From Ctena decussata (taxonomy: Eukaryota > Mollusca > Bivalvia > Lucinida > Lucinidae), in NCBI GenBank assembly GCA_963989385.1, contig OZ022510.1, positions 33,857,448-33,921,447 on the forward strand: a DNA stretch of 64,000 nt. The letters run 5' to 3'. Shown here piece after piece: positions 11,733-22,685 of the stretch. The notes under the pieces were generated by a model. It was given only the letters and a program-made list of their open reading frames with translations. It searched no databases and was not told where the DNA came from. The position numbers and the translations under genes are program-made. How positions within the stretch are numbered: position 1 is the stretch's first letter; each line of letters begins with the position of its first letter.

Positions 11733-11932
11733 ATGGATGGATGGCTTGCGATTTTACGTCCTTTTCAACAGTATTTCAGTCATATCAGTACGATGTGAGG
11801 ATGATAATGAAAGGCTGTGTGCAATGGAACCCCGGTTACGGTAGGAAAGATTTTCGCCTCAATCGGGACTCGAACCCGGTCCGCGAGATCTGTAGGTCAA
11901 CGCTTAACCCACTGAGCTACCGAGGCTTCGCC
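11733..11932 (-). repeat. SINE family 3 with 12-bp target duplication
   Basis: The minus strand reads AGCCTCGGTAGCTCAGTGGG, a GGTTCGAGTCCC B box, CTTTCCTACCGTAACCGGGG, TGCACACAGCCTTTCATTAT, TGACTGAAATACTGTTGAAAA and a CCATCCATCC tail. CGCACGCTTCGG flanks both sides (11721-11732 and 11933-11944). The tRNA-like head is of the Asn/Ile/Ala kind. Other copies lie at 12682, 47672, 48365 and 48860. Confidence 0.9.
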
Positions 11933-12148
11933 CGCACGCTTCGGGCCGATGAGGGAATGAGTGAGATGGTGATAAATTAAGAAAAACCCAGATGCTGAAC
12001 TCGACCGAAATCGAACCACGTGAATCGAACCCGTGACCTATGAATCATGCGGAGAGCTTTGTACCCTTTTTGCCAACGGCTAACACGAGACTGCATTGCA
12101 ATAGAATTTTCAATAATGGTCTTGCTTAACTTTTTTTGGGGATGCGTG

Positions 12149-12178
12149 CGGGGGGGGGGGGGGGGGGGGGGGGGGGGA
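12149..12178. repeat. Poly-G tract
   Basis: About 28 consecutive G, broken near the 3' end by an A. No gene is adjacent. Confidence 0.9.
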
Positions 12179-12681
12179 GGGCGGGGCTACCTACAATGTA
12201 GCCAATTTGGTTTACTATAAAAGTGTTCAACAACGGCTGGTTTAATTCGGGCCAGAACGGCATTGGAAGTTTACGAGAAAATACGGACACACTGCGAAGA
12301 TGCTCCAGCTAACCTGCATTTTTCGTAGTGTGCCCTAATACCCTAAAACATCAGTTTGTACCCAGTTTGTAGAAGCGGTCTTATCAGGGTTTGCACTGTA
12401 GCGATCCACGGCGGATGGTAAACTAAAAAATAAATACGTAAAATCGGTATTTTGGTGTCCCAACATTTAACTCAATACTATCAACTAAAGTGACCTATAT
12501 AGGTCACTGCTTGAAACACACCCGTATGTGTTAATATACTGTGTGTACTACACATGAATTTCCATTTGTTGCCATGACAACTGCCGGAGTTACGAACTTT
12601 CACTAGAGCTGCCCAGAAATCGAAAATTGACACCATTTGAACCACAACTCAGGGAACTGTGATTCCTTCACAAAGACTGTT

Positions 12682-12883
12682 AGGAGCCCCGGTAGCTCAG
12701 TGGGTTAAGCGCTGGCCTACTGAACTAGCGGACTGGGTTCGAGCTCGGCTCGAGGCGAGAATCTTTCCTACCGTTAACGGGGTTCCATTGCACACAGCCT
12801 TTCATTATCATCCTCCCATTGTCCTGATATAACTGAAATACTGTTGAAAAGGAAGTAAAATCACAAGTCATCCATCCTATTTT
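12682..12883 (+). repeat. SINE family 3 with 11-bp target duplication
   Basis: The head is GAGCCCCGGTAGCTCAGTGG with GGTTCGAGCTC as B box. The body contains CTTTCCTACCGTTAACGGGG, TGCACACAGCCTTTCATTAT and CTGAAATACTGTTGAAAAGG, and the tail is CATCCATCC. CAAAGACTGTT flanks both ends (12671-12681, 12884-12894). It is the best-preserved plus-strand member. Confidence 0.9.
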
Positions 12884-13352
12884 CAAAGACTGTTTTAAAT
12901 GCCACTATCAATGGGATTTCAATAGAAATTGGAAATCGTAACTGTTAGTGGGTGCGCAACAAATCTTCCAGTTTTGTTATTATGCAAAGAAAACAACTGA
13001 CATAACAAAAATGTTTTTGAAAAACCTTTGGAAAAGACTTACATGTACAGCAATAATAATGCCCTAAAAACGCCATATCTTTAATTCAAGGAGAGATAAT
13101 CTGAGAATTTGAAGAATTTAAACCTCACATGTTAAGTCTGAGTACAAGATGTTGGAGATTATATAAGTGTTTTTAGAGTTCCCTGCATTATCTGCGCGAT
13201 AAAAAATTAGCCGTGCACATGCGCAGCAATGATAATATCGCAAGATAACTCGTATGTGGAAGAGGATAGGTTGACGATTTCCTAAGCATTTTGTTTCAAG
13301 GTGTCTCCGAGACATACGTGAGCCTCAGTTCACTTCAATATGCACTTTGTCG

Positions 13353-13356
<4 letters not shown>

Positions 13357-13387
<31 letters not shown>
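13357..13387. repeat. Poly-G tract
   Basis: About 31 consecutive G. Intergenic. Confidence 0.9.
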
Positions 13388-13388
<1 letters not shown>

Positions 13389-13559
13389 ATGTGTAGTATG
13401 AGATTCAGTCTTGAAACAATGCTGAAACAACTTTAATCCATCGTTGGTTTTCTTGAATCAATTTTGATTCGCCCTCATGTGGTTAAACTAACGTATATAC
13501 AACGTTAAAGCGCTTCAACGCTGCGTGCGTCAGTAAGTCTGCATGAGCGAATGAATATA

Positions 13560-14010
13560 CTAATGAAAATGTACCATGCAGGCCGCGCAGGCGTAGAATG
13601 GTCAACGCATGCGCAGTCTGTAGCTGTAGATAAGCGGCATGAATCTAGCCAGTGCATGCGCAGTCTATTTAGCCTATGTGCAGTTCGGACTGCACATGCA
13701 GTCTGGTCAGCACATGCGGAATCTGTCTAGGCCATGACTGAAATCGACTGTAGAAAATGTTTAATAACTTTTTTGTTAGACATTGCACGCATCCTGGCCA
13801 GCGTATAATAGTTTGTTCAGGCCATGACTTAAAAAAAGCATGCACCCGCGCATGCGCTATACGGTCAACGCATGCGCAGTCTTTGGTTGTCGACAAACAA
13901 CATACAGTCTGGCCAGCGCATGCGCATTCAGTATATGGAAAAATCGACTCGCACATGCAGTCTGGTCAGCGCATATGTTCTGGCCATGACTTAAATCGTT
14001 TGTAGAAAAT
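13560..14010. repeat. GCATGCGCAGTCT-rich repeat block
   Basis: GGTCAACGCATGCGCAGTCT occurs at about 13600 and 13862. GGCCATGACTGAAATCG..TGTAGAAAATG at 13730 recurs as GGCCATGACTTAAATCG..TGTAGAAAATG at 13983. Several GCACATGCAGTCTGG words lie between. This indicates an imperfect duplication of about 255 bp; the open frames here are by-products. Confidence 0.6.
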
Positions 14011-15071
14011 GCCTGCTTTCCATCAGGGTTAACTGTTTATCAGGGTGCACTGTCTGATCAGGTCATGTGCAATTTTCAAAACCTAGGCAACCTGCGTAGG
14101 CCGTTCAATAGTGCGATGCAGTCTTAGCTTTGGCAAGTTTACTACGGTAGTTTCCTTGCAGTTTCTAAGGAAACTGGCTCAGGGAATGCAGAGATTTGAA
14201 ACTAAGAATAACTATTTTGATAAATGCAGTGTCAGGCCTTGAGGTAGACATTTACGTGACACAAAAGTGAGGTATAAACACATTAATAGGTGTATGGGTA
14301 CAGCTTCATGTTTTCCACCATTTTCATACTAGGGAGCAGCATCCAGTCTTCCTTCCTTTTTCCGGGAGGAGTTCCTTCCAAAGGATGTCTATTCCTGGAC
14401 AGAATTTGCTACTATGGGTGCAAATTATTTGCTTTGAGAGTTAAAATAGTAGAGTTATCTGCCCGTGAAAATGTACCCATTTACCTTAATCCAGCCTTGC
14501 TGCATTAAACAAACAAACAAAAATAAACAGAATGTAAGTGCCCAAAAGGGATTAGTTTAAATCTAAATGGCTATTTAAAACAAATATAAGAAGCAATGGT
14601 TTTCTGACTGCACAATTAAGGGGTGTTCTTGCATATGTGCCAACAGTAAAGACCGTAATCAGTCTGCGCGTCTATACTGTGTGACAAGTTCGAAACATCA
14701 TTCAATCGGGTCATAAGAAATGTACAGTGAACATAAATGACACTGCTCAGACTGCTAAATGTGTGAGCACCAGCAAACTAAAACCACGACACGGACAGAC
14801 TGGGTGCCAGGGGATTTTTGCTACGGATTTGTTACATTGAGCCTTTATAAAAATTATAGAAAAGAAAGATTCTGTAATGTAAAACAAGAACAGACGCGAC
14901 GGGATGCGGAGCATAGTTTTGTATATTGTAGGATAAAGAACTAACTTTCAACACGCTTGACACACAACGACCCTGAAAACGCCTCAAACCCAAGCCCCTT
15001 CCCACTCCCGTCTTCAGATATGCTTTTCAAGCTAGCCAGCCCCCTCCCCAGGTCCCCCTCACTGGCCGATG

Positions 15072-15105
<34 letters not shown>

Positions 15106-15137
15106 CCGATGCTACACACACAGACACACACACACAT
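15072..15137. repeat. (CA)n microsatellite
   Basis: Two CA runs separated by GGCCGATGCTA. A low-complexity frame crosses it; no gene is inferred. Confidence 0.9.
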
Positions 15138-15510
15138 TTTCCAGCGAAGGGATAGCGTGTACACTTTATCAAGTAAATGTGACACAACGTGCAATATGGA
15201 ATGCAGTTTCCCCATTTGGGGCCTCTGTTTTACCGTTGACAAATGTTTGCTCTTAATATTGGGCCATTCACTCTAAAAATTAGAGGATAGTACCAACCTC
15301 ATCTCTTTTTTCATTCGCATGGAAAGTATACTTTGCCTTCTCATTTCTCATTCAGGCTGGTTTTTCAGCAACATTCTGATCTGGATTATTCCCCTGAGCC
15401 AGACTGTGTATATTTCCAGATGCCAAAGACGCGTATATTCTCACGCCAAGTCAGATGTCACACGTGCTATCAGCACAGTGTTATACATTTCAGGACTAGC
15501 TTCTGCACTA

Positions 15511-15545
15511 AAGTGGAGAGAGAGAGAGAGAGAGCGCGAGAGGGG

Positions 15546-15610
<65 letters not shown>

Positions 15611-15848
15611 ATGATCAAGCCATGCAAAATATATATATGAAATAAAATATTATAAATTGATGAAACACAGCAGAATGAAGATAGCGAGCTATAACAATTT
15701 TTTCTGGTCAGTGAGTGAGAGAGAGAGAGAGAGAGACAGAGAGAGAGTAAAAATGAGGAATAGTGGATCAACCCTAAACGAAAAACTGCATCGCAGAATA
15801 ATAGAGATAAAGCAAATGATTACCATTATGATGCGCTTACAGCGGGGT

Positions 15849-15904
<56 letters not shown>

Positions 15905-16472
15905 ATAAATGATCAAGCCATGCAAAATATATATATAAAATAAAATATTATGAATTGATAAAACACATCAGAATGAAGATAAACGATCTGTAACCCTTTT
16001 TGGCTGGTCAGAGAGAGAGAGAGAGAGAGGGAGAGAGTAAAAATGAGGAATAATGGATCAAACCTAAACGAAAATATGCATCGCAGAAGAATAGATATAA
16101 AGCAAGTGATTACCATTATGATGTGCTTACAGCGGGGTGTAAGATAGAGAGAGAGAGAAACATGTGGGATAACCGATCAAACCTAAACGAAAAAACGCAT
16201 CGCAGAGGAATAGAGATGCAGCAAATGATTATCATATATATAAAATAAAATATTATAAATTGATAAAACACATCAGAATGAAGATAAACGATCTGTCACT
16301 CTTTTTGGCTTGTCAGAGAGAGAGAGAGAGAGAGAGAACGCCTACGCCAACGCCGACGCCGGGGTAGTACAATAGCTCTCCCTGAACTTCGTTCAGGCGA
16401 GCTAAAAATGCATCGCAGAAGAATAGAGATACAGCAAATGATTATCATTATGATCCGCTTACAGCGGGATGT

Positions 16473-16510
<38 letters not shown>

Positions 16511-17080
16511 AAATGTGGAATAACCGATCAAACTTAAACGAAAAATGCATCGCAGAATAATAGAGATAAAGCACGTGATAAGCATTATGATGCACTTCCA
16601 GTGGGCAGTAAGAGAGAGAGAGAGAGAGATAGAGAGAGAGATTGAGAGAGTAAAAATGTAGAATAACTGATCAAACGTAAACGAAAAAAAAATGCATCAC
16701 AGAAAAGAGATAAAGCAAGATATTACCATTATGATGCGCTTACAGCGGGGTGTAAAACAAAGAGAGAGAGAGAGAGAGAGAGAGTAAAATGTGGAATAAC
16801 AAATCAAACCTAAACGAAAAAAATGCATCGCAGAAGAATAGAGATAAAAGCATGTGATTACCATTATGATGCGCTTACAGCGGGGTGTAACAGAGAGAGA
16901 GAGTGTGAGAGAGAGAGAGAGAGAGAAAGAGAGAAGATAAGTGATCAAAGCCATGCAATATATGTATATTTAAAATATTATATAATGATTTATTCTATTT
17001 GGTCAGAGAGAGAGAGAGAGAGAGGGAGAGGGAGAGAGAGAAGTCAGAGAGAAAAAGAGACAGAGAGAGAAAGACTTTGT

Positions 17081-17118
<38 letters not shown>

Positions 17119-17216
17119 CAGATGGAAAAGGTGAGTAAATTTTGATAAAAAATAAAATAAAATGGAAAACGGAGACGGAAATTGATAGTTACCATTTTGA
17201 TGTGATTTTTTATGTG

Positions 17217-17255
<39 letters not shown>
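15511..17255. repeat. Composite (GA)n satellite with two alternating spacers
   Basis: GA runs alternate with two spacer types. Spacer X (for example 15606-15716, 15903-16012) contains AAATGATCAAGCCATGCAAAA and TTTTTGGCTGGTCAG. Spacer Y (for example 15747-15852, 16036-16142, 16509-16612, 16785-16890) contains GATCAAACCTAAACG, TGCATCGCAGAA and ATGCGCTTACAGCGGGGT. X and Y order is irregular. Arg/Glu and Ser/Leu repeat frames on both strands are artefacts of the GA runs. Confidence 0.85.
16338..16407 (-). mobile_element. Fragment of an AGCTCGCCTGAAC-headed repeat element
   Basis: On the minus strand this reads TTTTAGCTCGCCTGAACGAAG with the hairpin CTGAACGAAGTTCAG, then GGGAGAGCTATTGTACTACC and a CGTCGGCGTTGGCG run. 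Its hairpin head followed by a simple C/G/T run matches the design of the elements at 27451 and 56345. It is inserted in the GA satellite between two spacer copies. Confidence 0.65.
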
Positions 17256-17257
<2 letters not shown>

Positions 17258-17384
17258 GAAATGCTCGACTGGATCATTCTGGGTCATAGATCATTATGTC
17301 TGTTTAATAAAGACAGAAAAAAACATGACTGTTTTTATGATAATTGTGCTCATTTGGAAAAAAAAAAGAAAAGAAGGAGATGTG

Positions 17385-17390
17385 ATAATG

Positions 17391-17442
<52 letters not shown>

Positions 17443-17640
17443 CATTATTATAATGGAGTATCGTGTCTGTTTAATAAAATAAATAAAATGTGATTATTTT
17501 TATGATAACTGTGCCCATTCGGTAAATTGAAAAAATTAACAAGAAGCAGATGTAATAATAATAATAATAATCATAATATAATAATAATTATTATTATTAT
17601 TATTATTAGAATAATAATAATAATTTATCATTAGATCCTA
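17385..17640. repeat. (ATA)n/(ATT)n microsatellite, two palindromic blocks
   Basis: ATA repeats switch to ATT repeats at about 17410 and again at about 17588. Both are flanked by related TAATAAAATAAATAAAATG and TTTTATGATAA..GTG words, so the block is itself an imperfect duplication. Confidence 0.85.
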
Positions 17641-17644
17641 ACGG

Positions 17645-18285
17645 GAAAATAAAATAAAATTGCGTGGCTTGACAATAGGGGCCAGGTGATATAATCCGAT
17701 TATCAACTGGAGTGTGTATTACCAGGAAAACCTACACATCCCGCAAATTGAACCAACATCGATAAAATAACTTGTCGACTGTCAATCGATAACTCTTCTG
17801 AGGAGGCGTTGCCTTTGAGAAAGTATTATGTAAGAGTGTGTAATGTGGTACGTAATGTAATTATTTCGCCGAAAATATATCTAACAACAAAAATATATAA
17901 GTAGGAGTGATACAAGAAAGAAGCAGAAAAAAAAAATCAAATAGGGAAAAAACTAACAGACAAACTCTAGAAATCAATAACACATCAGCGAATATAATAT
18001 AAAGTTGCTAAACTTGACAACGGCAGAAAAATGAATAAATAATTATTTCGTCCAATAATTGATGATCCGCTTTTACATTTGACCATTCCATTAAGCGGTC
18101 CCAATGGAATGGAATGGTCTGAAACAGCGGTGCGTTCCGCGGCGTTCCCGCGTCATTCACGGGGCATTCCCGAGGCGGTACCATTCAATTACCGTGGCGG
18201 TAGCGGTGAAATCCACTGGGTAGTTTGAATGTTGTCTGTACTGTAACTGACCATGATGGCAGGCGCGGGGTGTGGCGCATAAGTT
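17645..18285. other. Intergenic, nothing recognised
   Basis: No gene or clear repeat. A GC-rich pocket with GGAATGGAATGG and CGCGGCGTTCCCGCG lies at 18100-18210. Confidence 0.5.
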
Positions 18286-18287
18286 TC

Positions 18288-18310
18288 AAAAAAAAAAAAA
18301 AAAAAAAAAT
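18288..18310. repeat. Poly-A tract
   Basis: About 21 A on the plus strand. It is downstream of the minus-strand LINE remnant but has the wrong polarity (poly-T in that element's sense) to be its tail. Confidence 0.85.
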
Positions 18311-18399
18311 AGTATTTACCTATGACAAGGCCACACAGAGTTAAAACTATTTACAAGAAGTCCTCAGGGATAGGCATTACATGCTCTATCCCTGCCCAA

Positions 18400-18775
18400 C
18401 CCGAGGTTTACACTATTTTGGACTTAAACTCCTCAACTGTCTCCGCAGAGACAGCTTCAGTTGTAAGCCCATTCCAAGCTGCAATTGACCTGGGGAAGAA
18501 GGAATGTTTCAAACCGTCAGAATAAGCAACTGGACGGTGATACTGAAAGGGGTGGGATCTTGTTCTCATCTTCCCTCTACCGGACTCAGACAGATACTTA
18601 TCCTTATTAACTATTGCCTGGTTATTATGAATTTTGTAGAACAGAGATAGAGAAGCCTGTTGCCGCCGTTCCTGCGGATCTGGCCATTCCTCTAGCATGT
18701 CGCTTACATGGCTCTGGTTGCGCCAGCGTCTGCAGGTCCAGTGTGCAGCAGTCCTATCGAAGTCCTATCAGCCAC
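18400..18775 (-). mobile_element. LINE reverse transcriptase C-terminal remnant
   Basis: The minus strand encodes DRTAAHWTCRRWRNQSHVSD, then MLEEWPDPQERRQQASLSLF, HPFQYHRPVAYSDGLKHSFF and PRSIAAWNGL. These follow the order found after the RT domain in non-LTR retrotransposons (RAARW..., L..R R...FYKI, Y..SFFPRTI..WN.LP). The frame stops at both ends, so only a short 3' part of the element survives. It is a different lineage from the copy at 3375. Confidence 0.8.
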
Positions 18776-19276
18776 CATGCTTCACCAAATGGAATATTAT
18801 GAGAGAGAAACTAATGAAAACATTTTCTTGTGATTATGTATGAAGCAGTAGATAATATTTCATACCTGGGCCCAGTTGTTCAAATAAACTAATACACCAG
18901 TCATTTGCAACCACGGCCCCCATGGGGCCGGGATAGTGGGGGCATAGCGGGGCTTAAGTACTGTGTTTTCCAGCAATGCAGTGGATATGCTGGGCTTTTG
19001 ATTCCACCAAAACAGTCGGGGAAAATAGTGGAGTGTAACGAAGTTTACCGCGACACATTGTCAAAATATGGATTTTTATATTGATATGTTCCCCTGGGGC
19101 CTGGAGACCTTTACCAGGGATTTGACATAAAATAAAAAAGTCCCCACAGTGCAGGCAATATACCAGGGCTTTGCAGAGTGAAAAGTCAATATCCCTGCTT
19201 TTTCCCTGGCCCCAGGGCCGTGGTTACAGACAGACAGAAACTTTTATTTCTCTCAGGTCAAATAAACATGACATAT

Positions 19277-19404
19277 GAGTTATATGGAGACACTGACAAT
19301 ACTAAAATTAATAACCTGACAATACCTGAAAGAAGATGGATTTGACATTATTTCTATCAAGGCGCTCCATTGTTATCGAGAGCATCGTGGTTACAAATGG
19401 CTAA
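19277..19404 (+). pseudogene. Partial duplicate of P450 exon 1
   Basis: Bases 19277-19391 match 21061-21175 almost base for base (one mismatch in the coding part), covering the 5' leader and the first 19 codons (MDLTLFLSRRSIVIESIVV). After that the copy diverges and stops at TAA 19402-19404. The transmembrane segment, hinge and donor are missing, so it cannot replace exon 1. A pyrimidine-rich AG (TTTATTTCTCTCAG, ending at 19256) precedes it. The near identity suggests a recent event. Confidence 0.85.
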
Positions 19405-19408
19405 CCAG

Positions 19409-20191
19409 TAGGGCTTCTACGTTTACAAAATATTGTAAACGTTTACACGAGAGCTAGAAAATGAAACAATTACGTTTAAACGACCATTACCGTTGAAATT
19501 TTATTCTTAGTATTGGACATCTCTGAGACGCCCCCCATACCTTATAATTATTATAATTATGTTACCACAGTGTCATCTAATAATGCGCTTTCATTTTCGG
19601 GGGGTCAACTCGAAGTTTACAGTAACCGAGGGTATTAAAAAAACATTTACTATTGACCAATTTCCGATGGCAGCAATTATTTCCGCTGTATTTGATAATT
19701 ACATGGATTAGATTTATAAAACATCGGAAATAATTATCCAGTTAATTGATACTTACTGTCAACGTTACAAGCTGCAATTTCACTTTCGCGATAAGCTTAT
19801 CACAGGTGAAACACAGGTATCGAGGTAGTCCTATTTTTTTTCTTTTGCACAACACGTGTTGTCGGCAGACATAACCTTGCCTTTGATCTGTACCTTATAA
19901 AATTAGCTGCCGATTATGACGTAACAATTTGCTGGCAAAACGTGTACAGGTCATGCTTTGCGTAAGGTACACAGAAGTTAGAAAATAAAGATTTTAATAT
20001 TAGACGTTTCCGAGGACGCCGTCAAGTACATTAAGATTGACTACTGACGACTGTATAAGATATTTTAACTTGTTGGTGGTTTAGAACAGAACAGGGTGTT
20101 CAGGTTCGGTGAAACGATGTGTGAATTTTGTAAACGTTTAGCACATATACACGAACTGTTACCGTTTATCCGTGTAAACGTAGAAGCCCTA
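19409..20191. mobile_element. hAT-like MITE, 783 bp, 8-bp target duplication
   Basis: Terminal inverted repeats TAGGGCTTCTACGTTTAC (19409-19426) and its complement (20174-20191) are flanked on both sides by CTAACCAG (19401-19408, 20192-20199). An 8-bp duplication and a TAGGG start are hAT hallmarks. There is no transposase frame, so it is non-autonomous. It sits directly behind the exon-1 partial copy. Confidence 0.9.
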
Positions 20192-20768
20192 CTAACCAGT
20201 GCACAACAACATCGTTAGTTAAGAAGACGTTCAAATTTCAAACGTTAATATCTCAAATATGCTAATTTCTTTGTTAAAAAAATGTGAGAAGCTTTTGCAT
20301 TTTTTCAACAAAAACTATTAGTGTATTTGGTTATAAAGTCATAAAACACTAAATCTTAATGAGTTGACCTCTTAACAGTTTTAACAAGCTTGTTAGGCTA
20401 CAGATGCTTTGAACAACTGGGCCCAGGTGTTTATTTAATCAGTAATTATAAATAAGTATGTATTATAGTGCACTGAAATGGATGTATTTTGCTGGCAAGC
20501 ATCATTTAGGCTATTTATAACAGTAGCTAACTGCATTGCGAGTCATGCAGAAATGGCCGACTAGCAAGGATGTGTATTGGCTTCAATACAAATTCCAATA
20601 GAACAGCTTGTCCGGGAGCAAAATCTCCTCTTTATGTGTTGACTCCTGTTGGAAGGGCTTTGCCCACCACAGAAGGAAATAGGAAGTCAGGAAAATTGTT
20701 CCATTTTTTAAAAATGATGAAAAACTTGGAGATGTACCCATACACTTAAAGGCTTTTACTTTATTTTG

Positions 20769-21042
20769 GCCGGGCCGGGTAGCGCAATCGGTAGGGCGCC
20801 TGACTCGTAAGTCAGAGGTCCTGGGTTCGAATCCCGGTCGGGCCACATACTTTCGTTTCTCCTTCCGCTGATTCAAGAAGGGCAGTTGTCAGTTACTGGC
20901 GAAAGTATGTGCACTTAGTACTGGTTAACCGCTTAGGAGGTCTAAGCCTGCCCAGGAATAGTGTGGTTAGGTTAACTGACTGTCCCGACATGACCTTAGT
21001 TGTTTACCATGGACGTTAAGCATCAAATCAACCAACCAACCA
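20769..21042 (+). repeat. SINE family 2, full copy, just upstream of the P450
   Basis: The head is GGCCGGGTAGCGCAATCGGTAGG with GGTTCGAATCCC as B box. The body contains CATACTTTCGTTTCTCC, GTGCACTTAGTACTGG and GTTAGGTTAACTGAC, and the tail is CCAACCAACCAAC. An 11-bp duplication ACTTTATTTTG flanks it (20758-20768, 21043-21053). It ends 17 bp before the leader-exon acceptor and 77 bp before the start codon. Confidence 0.93.
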
Positions 21043-21045
21043 ACT

Positions 21046-21059
21046 TTATTTTGTTTCAG
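21046..21059 (+). promoter_or_regulatory. Possible 3' splice site of the leader exon
   Basis: TTTATTTTGTTTCAG precedes AGAGTTATATGG. The partial duplicate upstream becomes homologous only from about this point. This suggests that the first coding exon starts here and that an unlocated 5' non-coding exon lies further upstream. No promoter can be identified. Confidence 0.4.
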
Positions 21060-21119
21060 AGAGTTATATGGAGACACTGACAATACTAAAATTAATAACC
21101 TGACAATACCTGAAAGAAG

Positions 21120-21299
21120 ATGGATTTGACATTATTTCTATCAAGGCGCTCCATTGTAATCGAGAGCATCGTGGTCTGCATATTGACCTTTATTGCCTTC
21201 AAGTTTCTACAGCTGTATCGACATGTCCAGAAGCAGCTGAGGATATTTGGCAACATGCCAGGGCCCCCAAGACACTGGCTCTATGGCAACATGCATCTG
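21120..21299 (+). CDS. CYP4F-like: P450 exon 1: membrane anchor and proline hinge
   Basis: The ATG at 21120 (GAAGATGG context) opens 60 codons. Residues about 12-32 form a hydrophobic segment (VIESIVVCILTFIAFKF), the N-terminal ER anchor typical of microsomal P450s. The hinge NMPGPPRHWLYGNMHL follows, matching the PGPPRHW hinge of CYP4F proteins. The exon ends in phase 0 at CTG before GTGAGT. This start is chosen because it is the first ATG of the frame and is followed at once by the anchor. Confidence 0.92.
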
Positions 21300-22537
21300 G
21301 TGAGTTTTATCACATCTAGATTCTGCGTTTCATAGCTGTGGATAAGCAGGAGTATAAGCTCATCTGTACTTAAGTACAGGAAGAGCTACAGTGCTCCAGA
21401 TAAGAAGGGATAATGGGGATAATTTAGGGACAATTTTCCTTATAAATCCATAAAAGCATATGTTTTCACTGAGAAATAAGAAAAATTATTTTTAAATTGT
21501 CCTCAGTACCCCCTCTTTTATGGAGCTGTTGTGGTCACCTTGGCGTCAGATTTTGGCACATACTAGCTGTTTTGGTTAAAGTTTTTTGGTGGTAAAGCTC
21601 TGTCGGCAAGCAATCATGTAACAGTCTTGTTACAATAACTTAAGGATATTTTTCTTCTTTCTGTATGAAAACATAATGTTGTAACCAATTACATACAAAT
21701 GAGGTTGGTCTAATTGGAGGTCACCACTATAACTTTATGGAGAATGATTTAATGAAAGAAAAGCATCAAATTTTTCATTAGTACCTCCCCTGAAAGAAAC
21801 ATTGCACAAGGCATGCAAAGGTATATCTAATGAGGTCTGTTTCTATGTGCTAGATTCTAATGAGGTCTGTTTCTAAGTGATAGATTCTAATGAGGTTTCA
21901 GAGTGCATGGCAAGCAGATTCTAAGGGGCCTTACAGTGCTTAATCCTTATAGCACCAATGAAGCAGGCAAAACATGTATGTCTGCAATATTTCTAAAACT
22001 TCTTTCAAGCTGTGTCATATTGAGAATCCAAAGACTAGATAGCACTCAGAGTAGATTCAAATGAGGCAGCTCATTATGAGCCGCCTTGTCGGTTCTACCC
22101 TGTTTGCAAATTCAGCTGTTTTCTGGTTTGGTGCTTCAAGCCTCATCTGGATCTACACTGTTTGCAAATCAGCTGTATTTCCATATTTGGCTCTTTAAGT
22201 CTCAAGAATTGCAAAATTAATGGCTAACACATTGCATACTAAGGTGTGAGTAATAAGGTTTATAGAAAATATGACTTGTAGCAAAAAAAAAAAAAAAGAG
22301 GAGTTTTATAGAACTGTAAAAAATTATGATTCAATACTTTAATGTTTTGAAGTTCTCTGACACTGACAGTAAGAAGAACTTTATTACTGTTATTTTAAAC
22401 TTGTGAAACTCAAGTGCCAGGGAATCAGTAATTAGTATATTGTATGTAGTCAGTAGAATATACTAGTATTCAATACCAGTAAATGTAATCCTTCGTCAGC
22501 TTGTCGTGACACTTTATTGCTATTGGAATGTTTTCAG

Positions 22538-22685
22538 TTGCCACAAAGTTGGCATGAGCGACTACAAGTCGGTCTTGAAATATCCAACACTTACCAACCA
22601 CTGTATCCATTCTGGGTAACCTTCTTCTCACCAGTGCTTGTGGTTAGCCATGCAAGCACAGTGAAAGAGATTTTGAAAACCACAG
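22538..22685 (+). CDS. CYP4F-like: P450 exon 2, version a
   Basis: It is preceded by GTTTTCAG and followed by GTTTGT. Its 148 nt run phase 0 to phase 1 and give 49 residues starting LPQSWHERLQVGLEISN and ending VSHASTVKEILKTT plus the first base of a split codon that joins exon 3 (giving Glu). This region corresponds to helix A, the first beta strands and helix B. It is the closest relative of version b. With four other versions in tandem it is a candidate mutually exclusive exon. Confidence 0.9.

Larger units (their letters stand above)
18865..20427. repeat. 1.56-kb segment bounded by 20-bp inverted repeats
   Basis: CCTGGGCCCAGTTGTTCAAA at 18865-18884 is exactly mirrored at 20408-20427. The same word starts a short element at 23826. 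Inside lie a second inverted pair (GCAACCACGGCCC near 18909 and GGGCCGTGGTTAC near 19215), the exon-1 partial copy, and a hAT-like insertion. No target-site duplication is visible at the outer ends, so one captured-fragment element and two separate opposed copies both remain possible. Confidence 0.6.

Noticed and set aside
15508..17277. Open frames rich in Arg-Glu or Ser-Leu on both strands
   Set aside because: They are direct translations of (GA)n/(CT)n runs and occur in all GA-containing frames.
18288..18310. Poly(A) tail of the LINE remnant at 18400-18775
   Set aside because: The remnant reads on the minus strand, so its tail would be T on the plus strand; the run is A on the plus strand.
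20769..20845. Possible tRNA (Thr/Met/Arg-like) gene
   Set aside because: Although it folds reasonably, it is followed by the SINE body and tail and is flanked by an 11-bp target duplication.
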